Of a stretch of 64,000 nt of DNA, positions 54,048 to 62,707 are shown piece by piece. The notes under the pieces were generated by a model. That model ran no database searches and had not been told where the DNA came from. It saw nothing but the letters and a program-made list of their open reading frames with translations. The stretch's first letter is position 1, and each line of letters starts with the position of its first letter. This DNA comes from DASPJL01 sp035628645. GTDB taxonomy: Bacteria > Bacteroidota > Bacteroidia > Cytophagales > Cyclobacteriaceae. Location of the stretch: assembly GCA_035628645.1 (NCBI GenBank), contig DASPJL010000159.1, positions 1-64,000 of the forward strand, in the 5' to 3' direction. The position numbers and the translations under genes were made by a program.

Positions 54048-54143
54048 TGGAAAACAGAAGCTAGTTTTTGACAGTTGAAAAAATAATATTTATATCAATT
54101 TCCTTTCTTTCCTTCAATTTTAGTGGAATCACCCCTTCGAAAT

Positions 54144-54175
54144 AAAAAACTCCTCTACATAAGTAAAGGAGCTTT
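54144..54175 (-). terminator. Intrinsic terminator of the GH26 gene
   Basis: On the minus strand the stem AAGCTCCTTTACTT / AAGTAGAGGAG-like arms (CTCCT and AGGAG core) end in GTTTTTTATT, 31 bp after the GH26 stop codon. Confidence 0.75.
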
Positions 54176-54206
54176 AAATCTTACTGTAACTTGTTTTGTA
54201 ACTTAA

Positions 54207-56294
54207 TTAACGCTTAAACATTTTATAAACCTTTCTATCTTTTGAATTAGAGACAGTGATAAAATATAACCCTAATGGAAGGTCGGCGATGTTCAGTATA
54301 TGCTCCTGTCCTTTATTTTTTTCGGTCAAAAGTACTTTCCCTGAGTGATTGGTTAGGGTAATTTTGCTTTCACCATCTAATTGTCCTGTCAGGTTGATTC
54401 TTACCTTATCCATAGCAGGATTGGGAAATATGACTGCTTTGCCCTCATTTATCTCATCCTCGCCCAATCTTGCACCTATATAACTTCCATATACTTCAAA
54501 TTCAAAGAATGAGAACCCATACACTGTGGCCCTGTTAATACAATATGCTTTTACATATCGGGCTGTTCCGCTTAATCCCGTATGGTCATCGGTAGCAGAG
54601 GATGATTTACCCCATACTTCTTTGATATTCGTCCAATTCACATTGTCAGTTGATATTTGTAGTTGGTAGTCCGCGGCATAGGCTGCTTCCCAAGCTATTT
54701 TTATTCTGCTTATATTATATCTTGCCCCTAAATCCACAATAAAATTCTGATTGTTAGCATAAGCGCTTGACCAACGGGTAGTACCGTTAGCGTCTACAGC
54801 TTTGGCGCCGGTGTTGGTGGCGTTCTCATTTGATGAAGTAGTGACGGGTCTGTTATAGGCAAGATTAATAGAACCTCCACCGCTGCTAGAAATTCCCATC
54901 CAGTTGATGTTAAATCCTCCGGTTGCTGCTACAATGGCTATGTCCTGTGTTCCTGCAGGCAATTGAACGGTATGGGAAATTGTTTGCCAGTTTTGCCATC
55001 CACCGGTATTAGGCACTGAAATGGTGCCAAAGACCATACTCCCCCCACCTCTTTCAAGACGAATGCTCCCATTGGCATTGTCACTTGCCACTCTATATTG
55101 GACAGTATATGATCCTGCGGAAGGAACATTTACGCTGTAGGTCATCCAATCATTTGTCTCAATCCAGCCCACATTTTGTCCCCCACCGGTATCTGATGTA
55201 TTTTCTGTTTGTACACCGCTCATGTTACAATAACTTTCAGCCTGAATGGTGGAAGGGACATTATAAGTAGTACATGTGACCCCGCCGCTCCATCCTGGCA
55301 TTTCTTCTCTTACAATAACTCTTCCGTCCCAATATAGATTTTGAATGGCTGATACGGAATTTCTTTCCTGAGTCAATTCAGCCCAACCCATGAAGAATGT
55401 CCATTTTGGCTCTGCAGCTAATCTGCTGGCAGTTGGCAGTACATCACATTCTCCAACTGCTATAGGTTTGCTTCCGGCAAAATTTACCATGGCATTGTAT
55501 TTCCAGGTAGCAAATCCTTCATAAATATCTAAAGCAGCCACATCATAGTAATTACTTCCCGGGTTATAGTTGTTCAAATCTGTGGTTAAACTCCCAAAAT
55601 CCTGAATATCCCATACCCAAATAAGGTTAGATAATCCTTTGGTGTATTTCATATAGTCATAGGTAATCTGCCACAGTTTTTTAGATCCGTTTGCGCCTGG
55701 CCGTCCTGCCCACCAGAATATTCCCTGGTTCTGCTCATGCAAGGGACGCCAAAGTACTTCAACACCGTTGTCTTCCAGGTATTGCAGGTATTGAGCAACA
55801 TCATCCATCATGGCTTTCCATCTGTTGTTAAGGTTTGTGCCATTCGTGATCAACTCATTCCATTGAGGGTCTGATAAAGTTGTCTGCACACCTCCAGACC
55901 AGGAGCATGGCCCCATATTTACTGGATTACAAGCATGCCACATAATGTTGACCATTGCGCCGGCATCCCATTGCTCTTTAGCTTCATAAGTCATGGTCCA
56001 TCGGGCATTAATATCTGAGGAGGCAAATAACATATCTCCACTCCATAAGCCAGGGTAATTTCCCGTAGTAGCTTTGATCCATTCCGTCCATTTATCCGGA
56101 TCGGAATTGGGTTCCTTATTGTGTTGCCCCGCAACGGTATGATTACCCGAAATACTATACAGGTAATTAAGGGTTTTAAAAGATGTTTGTGAATAACTTA
56201 GTGAAGAAAATAGTATTAAGAAGAGTGTGAATAATTGGGCTTTGCTTCTATTGATAAAAAGAAGAAAGTACTTAGTTATGTTTAATTTTTTCAT
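54207..56294 (-). CDS. Secreted GH26 beta-mannanase with CBM6, F5/8-type domain and T9SS tail
   Basis: The 695-residue protein has a signal (LFTLFLILFSSLSYSQ). The GH26 barrel (about residues 40-335) shows GNHTVAGQHN, MVNIMWHACNP, the acid/base motif VLWRPLHEQNQG (Glu near 187), WWAGRPGANGSKKLW and the nucleophile motif KPIAVGECDVLP (Glu near 281). A CBM6 follows (about 345-470; [17 protein letters not shown]), then a discoidin (F5/8) domain (about 475-610; NLAYNRPVTTSSNENATNTG) and the T9SS tail (VIFPNPAMDKVRIN to DRKVYKMFKR). It should cleave beta-1,4-mannan. Its CBM6 is close to the one in the GH18 protein. It is divergent from the Omp85-like gene across the tandem array. Confidence 0.95.
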   Translation of the reverse strand: MKKLNITKYFLLFINRSKAQLFTLFLILFSSLSYSQTSFKTLNYLYSISGNHTVAGQHNKEPNSDPDKWTEWIKATTGNYPGLWSGDMLFASSDINARWTMTYEAKEQWDAGAMVNIMWHACNPVNMGPCSWSGGVQTTLSDPQWNELITNGTNLNNRWKAMMDDVAQYLQYLEDNGVEVLWRPLHEQNQGIFWWAGRPGANGSKKLWQITYDYMKYTKGLSNLIWVWDIQDFGSLTTDLNNYNPGSNYYDVAALDIYEGFATWKYNAMVNFAGSKPIAVGECDVLPTASRLAAEPKWTFFMGWAELTQERNSVSAIQNLYWDGRVIVREEMPGWSGGVTCTTYNVPSTIQAESYCNMSGVQTENTSDTGGGQNVGWIETNDWMTYSVNVPSAGSYTVQYRVASDNANGSIRLERGGGSMVFGTISVPNTGGWQNWQTISHTVQLPAGTQDIAIVAATGGFNINWMGISSSGGGSINLAYNRPVTTSSNENATNTGAKAVDANGTTRWSSAYANNQNFIVDLGARYNISRIKIAWEAAYAADYQLQISTDNVNWTNIKEVWGKSSSATDDHTGLSGTARYVKAYCINRATVYGFSFFEFEVYGSYIGARLGEDEINEGKAVIFPNPAMDKVRINLTGQLDGESKITLTNHSGKVLLTEKNKGQEHILNIADLPLGLYFITVSNSKDRKVYKMFKR

Positions 56295-56416
56295 AAATAA
56301 GGGGGATTAGTTTAACTAAATAAATATCAGTTTATTAAAGGAGAGAAAATTGTAGAATAGTGCGGATTTCTTGTAATCTTATCCTTAAGAAGGGGCTAAT
56401 AGAGGTGAAAGGGTTT

Positions 56417-56890
56417 GCTCACAGATTACCCGGATTTCACGGATTATTCTTTTTCTGTGTAATCAGTGAAATCTGTGAGATAAAAATAAAAAGAAAGAGT
56501 TGCTCACAGATTACCCGGATTTTCACGGATTATTTTTTTTCTGTGTAAATCTGTGCGAATCTGTGAGGCAAAATAAAAAGAAAGAGCTGCTCACAGATTA
56601 CCCGGATTTTCACAGATTATTCTTCTTTGTGTAAATCTGTGCGAATCTGTGAGATAAAATAAAAAGAAAGACTTTGCTCACAGATTACTCAGATTTTCAC
56701 GGATTATTCTTTTTCTGTGTAAATCAGTGAAATCTGTGAGATAAAAATAAAAGAAAGAGTTTGCTCACAGATTACCCGGATTTTCACAGATTATTCTTCT
56801 TTGTGTAAATATGTGCGAATCTGTGAGATAAAATAAAAAGAAAGAGTTTGCTCACGGATTATTCTTTTCTGTGACCTAAGCCAGTAAAAA
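56417..56890. repeat. Tandem array of about 87-bp units, five full and one partial
   Basis: Units start with GCTCACAGATTAC at 56417, 56502, 56589, 56676 and 56763, and a shortened unit starts at 56850; spacing is 85-87 bp. Each unit is an imperfect palindrome (CTCACAGATT at one end, AATCTGTGAG at the other) and ends in AAATAAAAAGAAAGAG. Units differ by small changes, which looks like partial homogenisation. It fills the region between the divergent GH26 and Omp85-like genes. It is not a CRISPR: there are no unique spacers. Confidence 0.9.
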
Positions 56891-56934
56891 TCCGTAATCA
56901 TAAAACATTGAAATCAAAAAGGTGGAGATGTCAG

Positions 56935-58746
56935 ATGATGAAATTGTTATTCCCTTTTTTATTAGTCCTGCTACTTCCTCTGGTCGTGTCGGGGCAAAAT
57001 AAACCAGACGAGAAAGAAACCGCTCTCAGTGATTCTGTTACCATTTACAAAAAAATTAAAAAGTTTTCCATTAAAAGGAAATGGACATCCTGGCTTTATG
57101 GGGCAATTTTTATTGATCCCGGAAAGAGCAAAGCCAAAAAAGGGGAAAAATCTCCCGGTAAAAGGAAGGACAATTTTAATAATTATAAAAAAAGAATTAT
57201 CAGGGAAATAACTATTATTACGCTGGATCCTTTTGGGGCCAACATTAGTGATACCACGCTTGTGGTTGAAAATAAGCTGGTAAATATTGGGAACACCTTG
57301 CATAAAAAATCGAGAAAACTAACTATACAGAACCAACTCCTATTTCGTGAAGATCATAAGCTAGACCCTTATAAACTGAGGGAAAGTGAAAGAATACTTC
57401 GAAGTTCGGAATATGTAAGGGATGCAAAAATCACAGTGAATCCAGCTGAAAAAGACAGCGTGGATATCGTGGTGCTGGTCCAGGACCAATGGTCCATATT
57501 AGGTGCGGTCAACGGAAGGAAAGTAGAAGTTTTTGATGTCAATTTTCTCGGATTGGCACATAGAATTTCAGGCAGTGTAAACTATGGCGGCGTTGAGAAA
57601 TTCACTTACAATGCCAGTTATCACGTACCCTACATTCGGAATACCTTTATTACCGCCGGTGCCTTTTATAATACTTCTTTAATAAATGGTCTTAAAGGGG
57701 TAAGTGTAGGAAGGGAGTTTTATTCACCTCTCACCAAATGGGCAGGGGGAATAGATCTAATTCAAAGAAGGGCAATAGACCTGATCCCGGTGAATGACAC
57801 GCTAAACGCTGAGGTTCCTGTTAAATATAATTATCAGGATTTTTGGGGAGGAGTAAGTTTTAAGATAAGGGCCGGAGAAGAGGACCGGGAAAGAGGTGCA
57901 CGACTCGTTACAACCGGCAGAATATTGAATACAATTTATCGGAATAATTTTCTTGAGTTTGAAGACTCTTCAAAAATTTACCAAAACTCAACTTTATATC
58001 TTGCCAGTATCGGATACTCTGTCCGCAGGTATTATAAAGACCGGTATATCTACAAATTTGGTCGGTTTGAAGACGTTCCTGAGGGGAGTCTGATCGCCTT
58101 AGTAGGTGGGTATGAAAAAAGGGAAATTTATGGGAGACACTATATGGGCATAAGAGGAGCGGTTGGAAGGCATGTCGAAAACCTGGGATATTTGTCCGGC
58201 GCCCTGGAATATGGTTCATTTATCAATACCGGCAACCTGGAAAAAGGAGTATTTAATGGAAATTTTTCTTATTTCAGCGATTTATGGAGCTTAAAAAGAT
58301 GGGCTATGAGGCAGTTCATCTATTACAGCTATACCAAAGGGTATAATAGAGATCCTAATGAATGGATCGAAATAAATGGAAGTAATGGTTTATATGGATT
58401 TGACGGGAACAATGCAAGAGGCAAAAACAGAATGATGTTAAGTTTTGAAAATGTACTATACACGCCCTTCCAGCTCCTTGGCTTTCACTTCGCAACACTT
58501 GCATTTGCCGGGTTCGGACTGGTAGGAGACTCAAACAGTCCCTTGTTAAAAAGCAGGCTCCATCAGGTATATGGACTTGGACTTTTAATCAGAAATGAAA
58601 ACCTGATCATAAATACCTTTCAGCTTTCTTTTGGCGTATATCCAAATCCCGGAGGGCCAACTTTTAAATTTAATCCTATAAGCGGTTACCAGTTACGGTT
58701 TAACGACTTTTTCCTTTCTAAACCCGATCTTATAACTTATAGATAG
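56935..58746 (+). CDS. Omp85/BamA-like outer-membrane barrel with one POTRA-like domain
   Basis: I choose ATG 56935 (MMKLLFPFLLVLLLPLVV), giving 603 residues and a signal ending VSGQ; the frame is open to 56908. After a Lys-rich region, residues about 95-195 form a POTRA-like unit (IIREITIITLDPFG, then KLTIQNQLLFREDHKLDPYK, LRSSEYVRDAKITVNP and VDIVVLVQDQWS). The rest is a beta-barrel with alternating aromatic strands (GSVNYGGVEKFTYNASYHVP) and a short aromatic end. It is smaller than BamA (about 800 residues) and resembles surface-antigen proteins of this superfamily. Substrate is unknown. It stands alone. Confidence 0.8.
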   Translation: MMKLLFPFLLVLLLPLVVSGQNKPDEKETALSDSVTIYKKIKKFSIKRKWTSWLYGAIFIDPGKSKAKKGEKSPGKRKDNFNNYKKRIIREITIITLDPFGANISDTTLVVENKLVNIGNTLHKKSRKLTIQNQLLFREDHKLDPYKLRESERILRSSEYVRDAKITVNPAEKDSVDIVVLVQDQWSILGAVNGRKVEVFDVNFLGLAHRISGSVNYGGVEKFTYNASYHVPYIRNTFITAGAFYNTSLINGLKGVSVGREFYSPLTKWAGGIDLIQRRAIDLIPVNDTLNAEVPVKYNYQDFWGGVSFKIRAGEEDRERGARLVTTGRILNTIYRNNFLEFEDSSKIYQNSTLYLASIGYSVRRYYKDRYIYKFGRFEDVPEGSLIALVGGYEKREIYGRHYMGIRGAVGRHVENLGYLSGALEYGSFINTGNLEKGVFNGNFSYFSDLWSLKRWAMRQFIYYSYTKGYNRDPNEWIEINGSNGLYGFDGNNARGKNRMMLSFENVLYTPFQLLGFHFATLAFAGFGLVGDSNSPLLKSRLHQVYGLGLLIRNENLIINTFQLSFGVYPNPGGPTFKFNPISGYQLRFNDFFLSKPDLITYR

Positions 58747-58827
58747 TTGGAAGCTGCACGTCGGAAATTAGTTAATATAAATCGCTAAATAAAAAATTAA
58801 TCCGAAATAAAGGGGTAACTTCCGAAG

Positions 58828-58983
58828 ATGGTACGATCAATGAGAAATTTACTTGAAATGGTGATGGGGTTTTTATGGGGAAAGAATAAAAGGTACTCAA
58901 ATGAAGAAATGACGATCTTTTATCTGTTTATCACTGTCGTTCTTTCAGTTTTGCTTTTTGCTATATTAATTAATTATAATTAG
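58828..58983 (+). CDS. Small single-helix membrane protein, 51 residues
   Basis: ATG 58828 opens a 51-residue frame: a basic N-terminal part (RNLLEMVMGFLWGKNKRYSN) and one hydrophobic helix (FYLFITVVLSVLLFAILI) ending NYN. It lies 81 bp after the Omp85-like gene. No family is recognised. The helix and charge order support a real small membrane protein, with moderate certainty. Confidence 0.5.
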   Translation: MVRSMRNLLEMVMGFLWGKNKRYSNEEMTIFYLFITVVLSVLLFAILINYN

Positions 58984-59094
58984 TAAAATTCAAATAAAAG
59001 CTTTCTGCTAAGAAGTTCTCTTCTTTCTTTTGGGATAAAAACACTTCTTTTGTATCCTTCCTTATATACTAGCTGTTACTCTTATTTTACATTT

Positions 59095-59244
59095 ATGGAT
59101 CTTTCAATAAAAGAAAAATACCTCCTTACTAAAATTGAACCCAAACTATTTTATCTGAAATATTTCAAAAGCGTTCAGGTTTATTTTAATAAAACCCTGA
59201 TCCGAAAGAAGATCACCAATGTGATGCTGATGGGCAATAATTGA
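59095..59244 (+). CDS. Possible small basic protein, 49 residues
   Basis: ATG 59095 starts a 49-residue frame (MDLSIKEKYLLTKIEPKLFY, then a Lys-rich end). It has no signal peptide and no known family. It is plausible but weak. It lies between the small membrane protein and cspA. Confidence 0.35.
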   Translation: MDLSIKEKYLLTKIEPKLFYLKYFKSVQVYFNKTLIRKKITNVMLMGNN

Positions 59245-59330
59245 TGAAGGAGAATCTGAACGGAAAGCTATGAAAGGAGTGGAATCAAGAATTTCCGGTC
59301 TTCTGATAATTCATTGAGTTCCATTAAAAT

Positions 59331-59385
59331 TCCGGTTAAGGCAGAAAGAAATTAATAATTTTTCAGCACTTGAACTTTAACCGGA
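59331..59385 (+). repeat. Long-range inverted repeat upstream of the cold-shock gene
   Basis: TCCGGTTAA at 59331-59339 and TTAACCGGA at 59377-59385 are perfect 9-bp complements with a 37-bp spacer. The second arm ends 32 bp before the cspA start. If transcribed, this could form a leader structure of the type that controls cold-shock genes; it could also be an operator. Confidence 0.45.
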
Positions 59386-59417
59386 GTATTAATGTCTTTA
59401 CTGTATATAAATAAAAA

Positions 59418-59609
59418 ATGCAAAAAGGTACAGTAAAATTTTTTAATGACACCAAAGGATTTGGGTTCATTAAGCCAAGTGATTCTAGTGAAGACATCTT
59501 TGTTCATGTAAGCGGTCTTATTCATGAAATCAAAGAAAACGATCAAGTAAAGTTTGAAGTTGAAAGAGGAAAGAAAGGTCTGAATGCGGTAAATGTAGAG
59601 ATTCTTTAA
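59418..59609 (+). CDS. cspA: Cold-shock protein (CspA family)
   Basis: The 63-residue protein is one cold-shock domain with both RNA-binding motifs: KGFGFIKP (RNP1) and DIFVHVSG (RNP2). It starts MQKGTVKFFNDTKGFGFI. It would bind single-stranded RNA or DNA and melt mRNA structure at low temperature. It has a terminator after it and an inverted repeat before it. Assignment is firm; cold induction is not shown. Confidence 0.96.
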   Translation: MQKGTVKFFNDTKGFGFIKPSDSSEDIFVHVSGLIHEIKENDQVKFEVERGKKGLNAVNVEIL

Positions 59610-59650
59610 TATTTGTAAATATTTAAATAATTCAATTTACTTTAAGAAAA

Positions 59651-59674
59651 ACATGCTCCAGGGCATGTTTTTTT
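59651..59674 (+). terminator. Terminator after cspA
   Basis: The stem ACATGC / GGCATGT with loop TCCAG is followed by seven T and preceded by A residues, so it can also act for the convergent histidine-kinase gene. Confidence 0.88.
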
Positions 59675-59692
59675 ATTTTTAGTAAATCCTAT

Positions 59693-61696
59693 TTACAATT
59701 TAAAATAAACTTTAAAGGTGGTTCCAACCCCCACCTCACTGGATACTTCAATTTTGCCTCGTGAATTATCAATGATTTTTTTGACCATATAAAGCCCTAT
59801 TCCTGATCCTTCTACGTGACTATGAAATCTTTTGAACATTGAAAAGATCTTCGATCGGTCCTGGGCATTTATACCTAATCCGTTGTCTTCTATTTGAAAC
59901 ACCTCATAATTATCTTCTTCGTAACAGATAATTTTTATTGTTAATGGTCTTGAGTCTGAGCGGTATTTTATAGAATTGGAAATTAAATTATAAACTATAC
60001 TTCTAAAGTTCTTTCTTGAAAAATTTATTGTCGGGCATTTGTCCACCTCTATTATAAACCGGGCATTTGATTCTTCTATTATATTGTGAAGGTCAAGATT
60101 TACCTCTTTAATGATTTCCGTCACATTTATTGCGGCGACATCCTCTCCCAGTTCTTTTTGAATTTTTGTGATCTCTGTTAAATCATTAATTGTGTTTTTA
60201 AACCTATCGATGGAACTTTGCATTAACTCCATTATCTTTTCTATGTTATTATTTCCTATCACGTCTGATGGAAGTTTTCGAATAAGCATAGAAAGCAGCC
60301 CTTCAATATTTGAAATAGGCGCTTTTAAATCATGAGAGGCGGTATAAATAAAATTATCCAAATCCGAATTTATCAACGTCAACTGACTGTTAGCTCCACT
60401 TAACTCTTCATTAGAAGCTTCTAATTCTTCATTTGTTGCGGCCAATTCCTGCGTTAACTTTTGTAGATTTTCCTGAAGTAATTTGTGTTCATGAATATCC
60501 GTGCAGGTACCTACCCACTGAGTTATTTCTCCAGCTTCATTGCGTGACGGCAATGCCCTTCCCAACACCCATCGGTATTCATTATTTGCATTCCTGAGAC
60601 GATATTCTGCTTCGAACAAGTTGCCGGTAGATAAAGAATGTTGCCATTTTTTTGAAGTGTATAACTGATCATCCGGATGAAAATGATTTTTCCAACTTTC
60701 AATGGCGGGCAAATCCTTCGAGGAACCTGTGAAATCATACCATTGTCTGTTCAGGAATGTATTTCTACCTTGCTTATCTGCGGTCCATGCGATGTGAGAA
60801 ATTCCTTCTAAAATTGACTGAGAATGCAAGGCCAACTTCTCCAACACATTACGCGCCTCAACCAGATCAGTGACATCTACACCAAAAACCATGATCCCAT
60901 TTATTTTGCCATTATAATCTTGTCTTGCTTTATAAATAAAATTAAAATAGGCAGGTTGTAATTTACCTTCATCGAATCTATCCAGCATTACGGATACTTC
61001 ATTTCCGACATAAGATTCTCCGGTATGATAAACATTGTCAAGGATTTTACTGATGGGTTGGTCTTTTATTTCCGGTAGGGCTTCCAAAACCGGTTTCCCC
61101 TGGAGACTCCTGCCGGGGAATATCTTTTGATACACAGGATTCACCAATTCAAATACATGATCAGGCCCGCGCACAATTGCCATCATGGCCGGCATATTCA
61201 TAAACAGATCATGGAGAATATAACTTTGTCTTTCTGCTTCTGTCCGGGTGGCTGTTTCTCCAATGGTATCTCTTTCCAGTTCAATTCTTTTTCGTGCTTC
61301 AACCGACTCGGTAACTTCTACTGCTGTCTGGATTATTCCTATAACTTGACCATCCTGTCTGAGCGGTTCATATTGAATATTGAAATAAGCAAGATTGAGT
61401 TTTCCATTTCTTTCTAAGTAAGCAGGCATTTCATTGCCCCGAAAAGGTTGCCCTGTCGATAATACATCTTGAAAAATCTTTTCATAGCCTTGGTTTCTTA
61501 CCTCGGGAATTGCCTCAAACAAAGGTTTGTCTTTAACCTGTTCTAGCGTTCTGCCCCAGGCCTTAAGCATCATTTTATTCGCAAGCGCTATTATGTGTTC
61601 TTTTCCTAAATAAACTCCCATAGCAATAGGCGCCTGCTCATAAACACTATTAAGTAAATTCAATCTATATGTATCGGATTTAAGTTGAATATCCAT
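59693..61696 (-). CDS. PAS-domain sensor histidine kinase
   Basis: The 667-residue soluble protein has three PAS domains (about residues 12-130, 155-280 and 290-410; markers APIAMGVYLGKEHIIALANK, MNMPAMMAIVRGPDHVFELV and SILEGISHIAWTADKQGRNT). A coiled coil (ATNEELEASNEELSGANSQL) leads to the phosphoacceptor in ASHDLKAPISNIEGLLSML and an HATPase (NLISNSIKYRS, EDNGLGINAQDRSKIFSMFK, GSGIGLYMVKKI). All kinase boxes are intact. There is no membrane helix, so it senses a cytoplasmic signal. No response regulator is next to it, although a receiver-domain gene begins beyond 63.8 kb. Confidence 0.95.
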   Translation of the reverse strand: MDIQLKSDTYRLNLLNSVYEQAPIAMGVYLGKEHIIALANKMMLKAWGRTLEQVKDKPLFEAIPEVRNQGYEKIFQDVLSTGQPFRGNEMPAYLERNGKLNLAYFNIQYEPLRQDGQVIGIIQTAVEVTESVEARKRIELERDTIGETATRTEAERQSYILHDLFMNMPAMMAIVRGPDHVFELVNPVYQKIFPGRSLQGKPVLEALPEIKDQPISKILDNVYHTGESYVGNEVSVMLDRFDEGKLQPAYFNFIYKARQDYNGKINGIMVFGVDVTDLVEARNVLEKLALHSQSILEGISHIAWTADKQGRNTFLNRQWYDFTGSSKDLPAIESWKNHFHPDDQLYTSKKWQHSLSTGNLFEAEYRLRNANNEYRWVLGRALPSRNEAGEITQWVGTCTDIHEHKLLQENLQKLTQELAATNEELEASNEELSGANSQLTLINSDLDNFIYTASHDLKAPISNIEGLLSMLIRKLPSDVIGNNNIEKIMELMQSSIDRFKNTINDLTEITKIQKELGEDVAAINVTEIIKEVNLDLHNIIEESNARFIIEVDKCPTINFSRKNFRSIVYNLISNSIKYRSDSRPLTIKIICYEEDNYEVFQIEDNGLGINAQDRSKIFSMFKRFHSHVEGSGIGLYMVKKIIDNSRGKIEVSSEVGVGTTFKVYFKL

Positions 61697-62003
61697 TAAA
61701 GTAGGAATAATAGTTCCTCTTATAATTGTCGCAATTTTTAATTAATACTAAAGGCCAGCGTATGATAGATCCGCCCTTTTTCTTGAAAAGCTAACGGCGG
61801 CGCGTCCTTCAAAGTTTTCACATATTCAGTGAATCGGAACCGATACTTTGAGCAGCTACTATTTTCAGTTTTAATATAAATTCTTGCCATTTATCCCATT
61901 TTTAAAACCATAGGTATAAATCACCTATTTGATTTTTCTAATTGTCTTTTACTTTGATCTATCAATTCAAAATAACAAAGGAAACAATTAAACATTTATC
62001 GCC
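61697..62003. promoter_or_regulatory. Divergent intergenic region
   Basis: These 307 bp lie between the kinase (minus) and the NTF2-like gene (plus). No gene is seen. It should contain both promoters. Confidence 0.4.
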
Positions 62004-62474
62004 ATGAAAAATCTACTTATCTTATCATTAATGATCCTGTCATTATCCGCCAATGCTCAAGACAAAGAAACAACCTACAAAAATGCCTTGATCGACCATA
62101 ACAAGAAAGTTATCGCTTCTTTTTATGACGCGCTTGAACGAAAAGATTACAGTCAGTTAAATGGAATAATCGACTTTTATGGAAAAGCAGTTTATGCAAA
62201 TCAATCCAAGAATGTTCAGGATACTATTCAGGGAAGAGAAGCCATCGGTACGCAATTCAGATCCGAGTTAGGTGCTTTTGCCAAGGTAAAATACACTACA
62301 AAAATATATGAGTCTGAGGATCCTTCCCTTGTTTCGGTAAAGGTAAAAGGGTTGCTAACATCGGCAGACGGCGTAAAAACCCAAAGTAATTATATGGCCA
62401 CCTTTAAGTTAAAGAATGGAAAAATTGTTGAATATGTAGAGTATGACAATTTGAGTCAAAGTGGACGCTCTTAA
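62004..62474 (+). CDS. Secreted NTF2/SnoaL-like protein
   Basis: The 156-residue protein has a signal (NLLILSLMILSLSANAQ) and an NTF2-like cone fold: a helical start (HNKKVIASFYDALERKDYSQ), FYGKAVYANQ, an inserted helix (REAIGTQFRSELGAFAK) and strands ending GKIVEYVEYDN. Such domains occur in enzymes and binding proteins; no catalytic residues can be assigned. It is probably periplasmic. It stands alone with a terminator after it. Confidence 0.75.
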   Translation: MKNLLILSLMILSLSANAQDKETTYKNALIDHNKKVIASFYDALERKDYSQLNGIIDFYGKAVYANQSKNVQDTIQGREAIGTQFRSELGAFAKVKYTTKIYESEDPSLVSVKVKGLLTSADGVKTQSNYMATFKLKNGKIVEYVEYDNLSQSGRS

Positions 62475-62510
62475 TAGCTAGAAATAATCGGGAATAATAA
62501 TTAAGGACAA

Positions 62511-62540
62511 AAGGCCTGAAAATATACTTCAGGCTTTTTT
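62511..62540 (+). terminator. Terminator after the NTF2-like gene
   Basis: The stem AAGGCCTGAA / TTCAGGC-type arms (GCCTGAA and TTCAGGC) is followed by six T, 36 bp after the stop codon. Confidence 0.88.
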
Positions 62541-62707
62541 CTTATAAATTACAAAAAGAGGGCTTTTAATTCTTTTTTAACTGAGCAGTTTATTTTATAA
62601 CCTACTTAACAATCACTTAAACCTCTTACTTTTAATGACGTAGTTTTTAATGCAGCAATAAGAAGCTTCTTTGCTTCATGCATTTATTTTTACATAAAAA
62701 CAAAACT

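Noticed and set aside
56417..56890. Regular repeats resembling a CRISPR array
   Set aside because: The repeats adjoin each other with no unique spacers, the units are about 87 bp and imperfect, and no cas gene is near.
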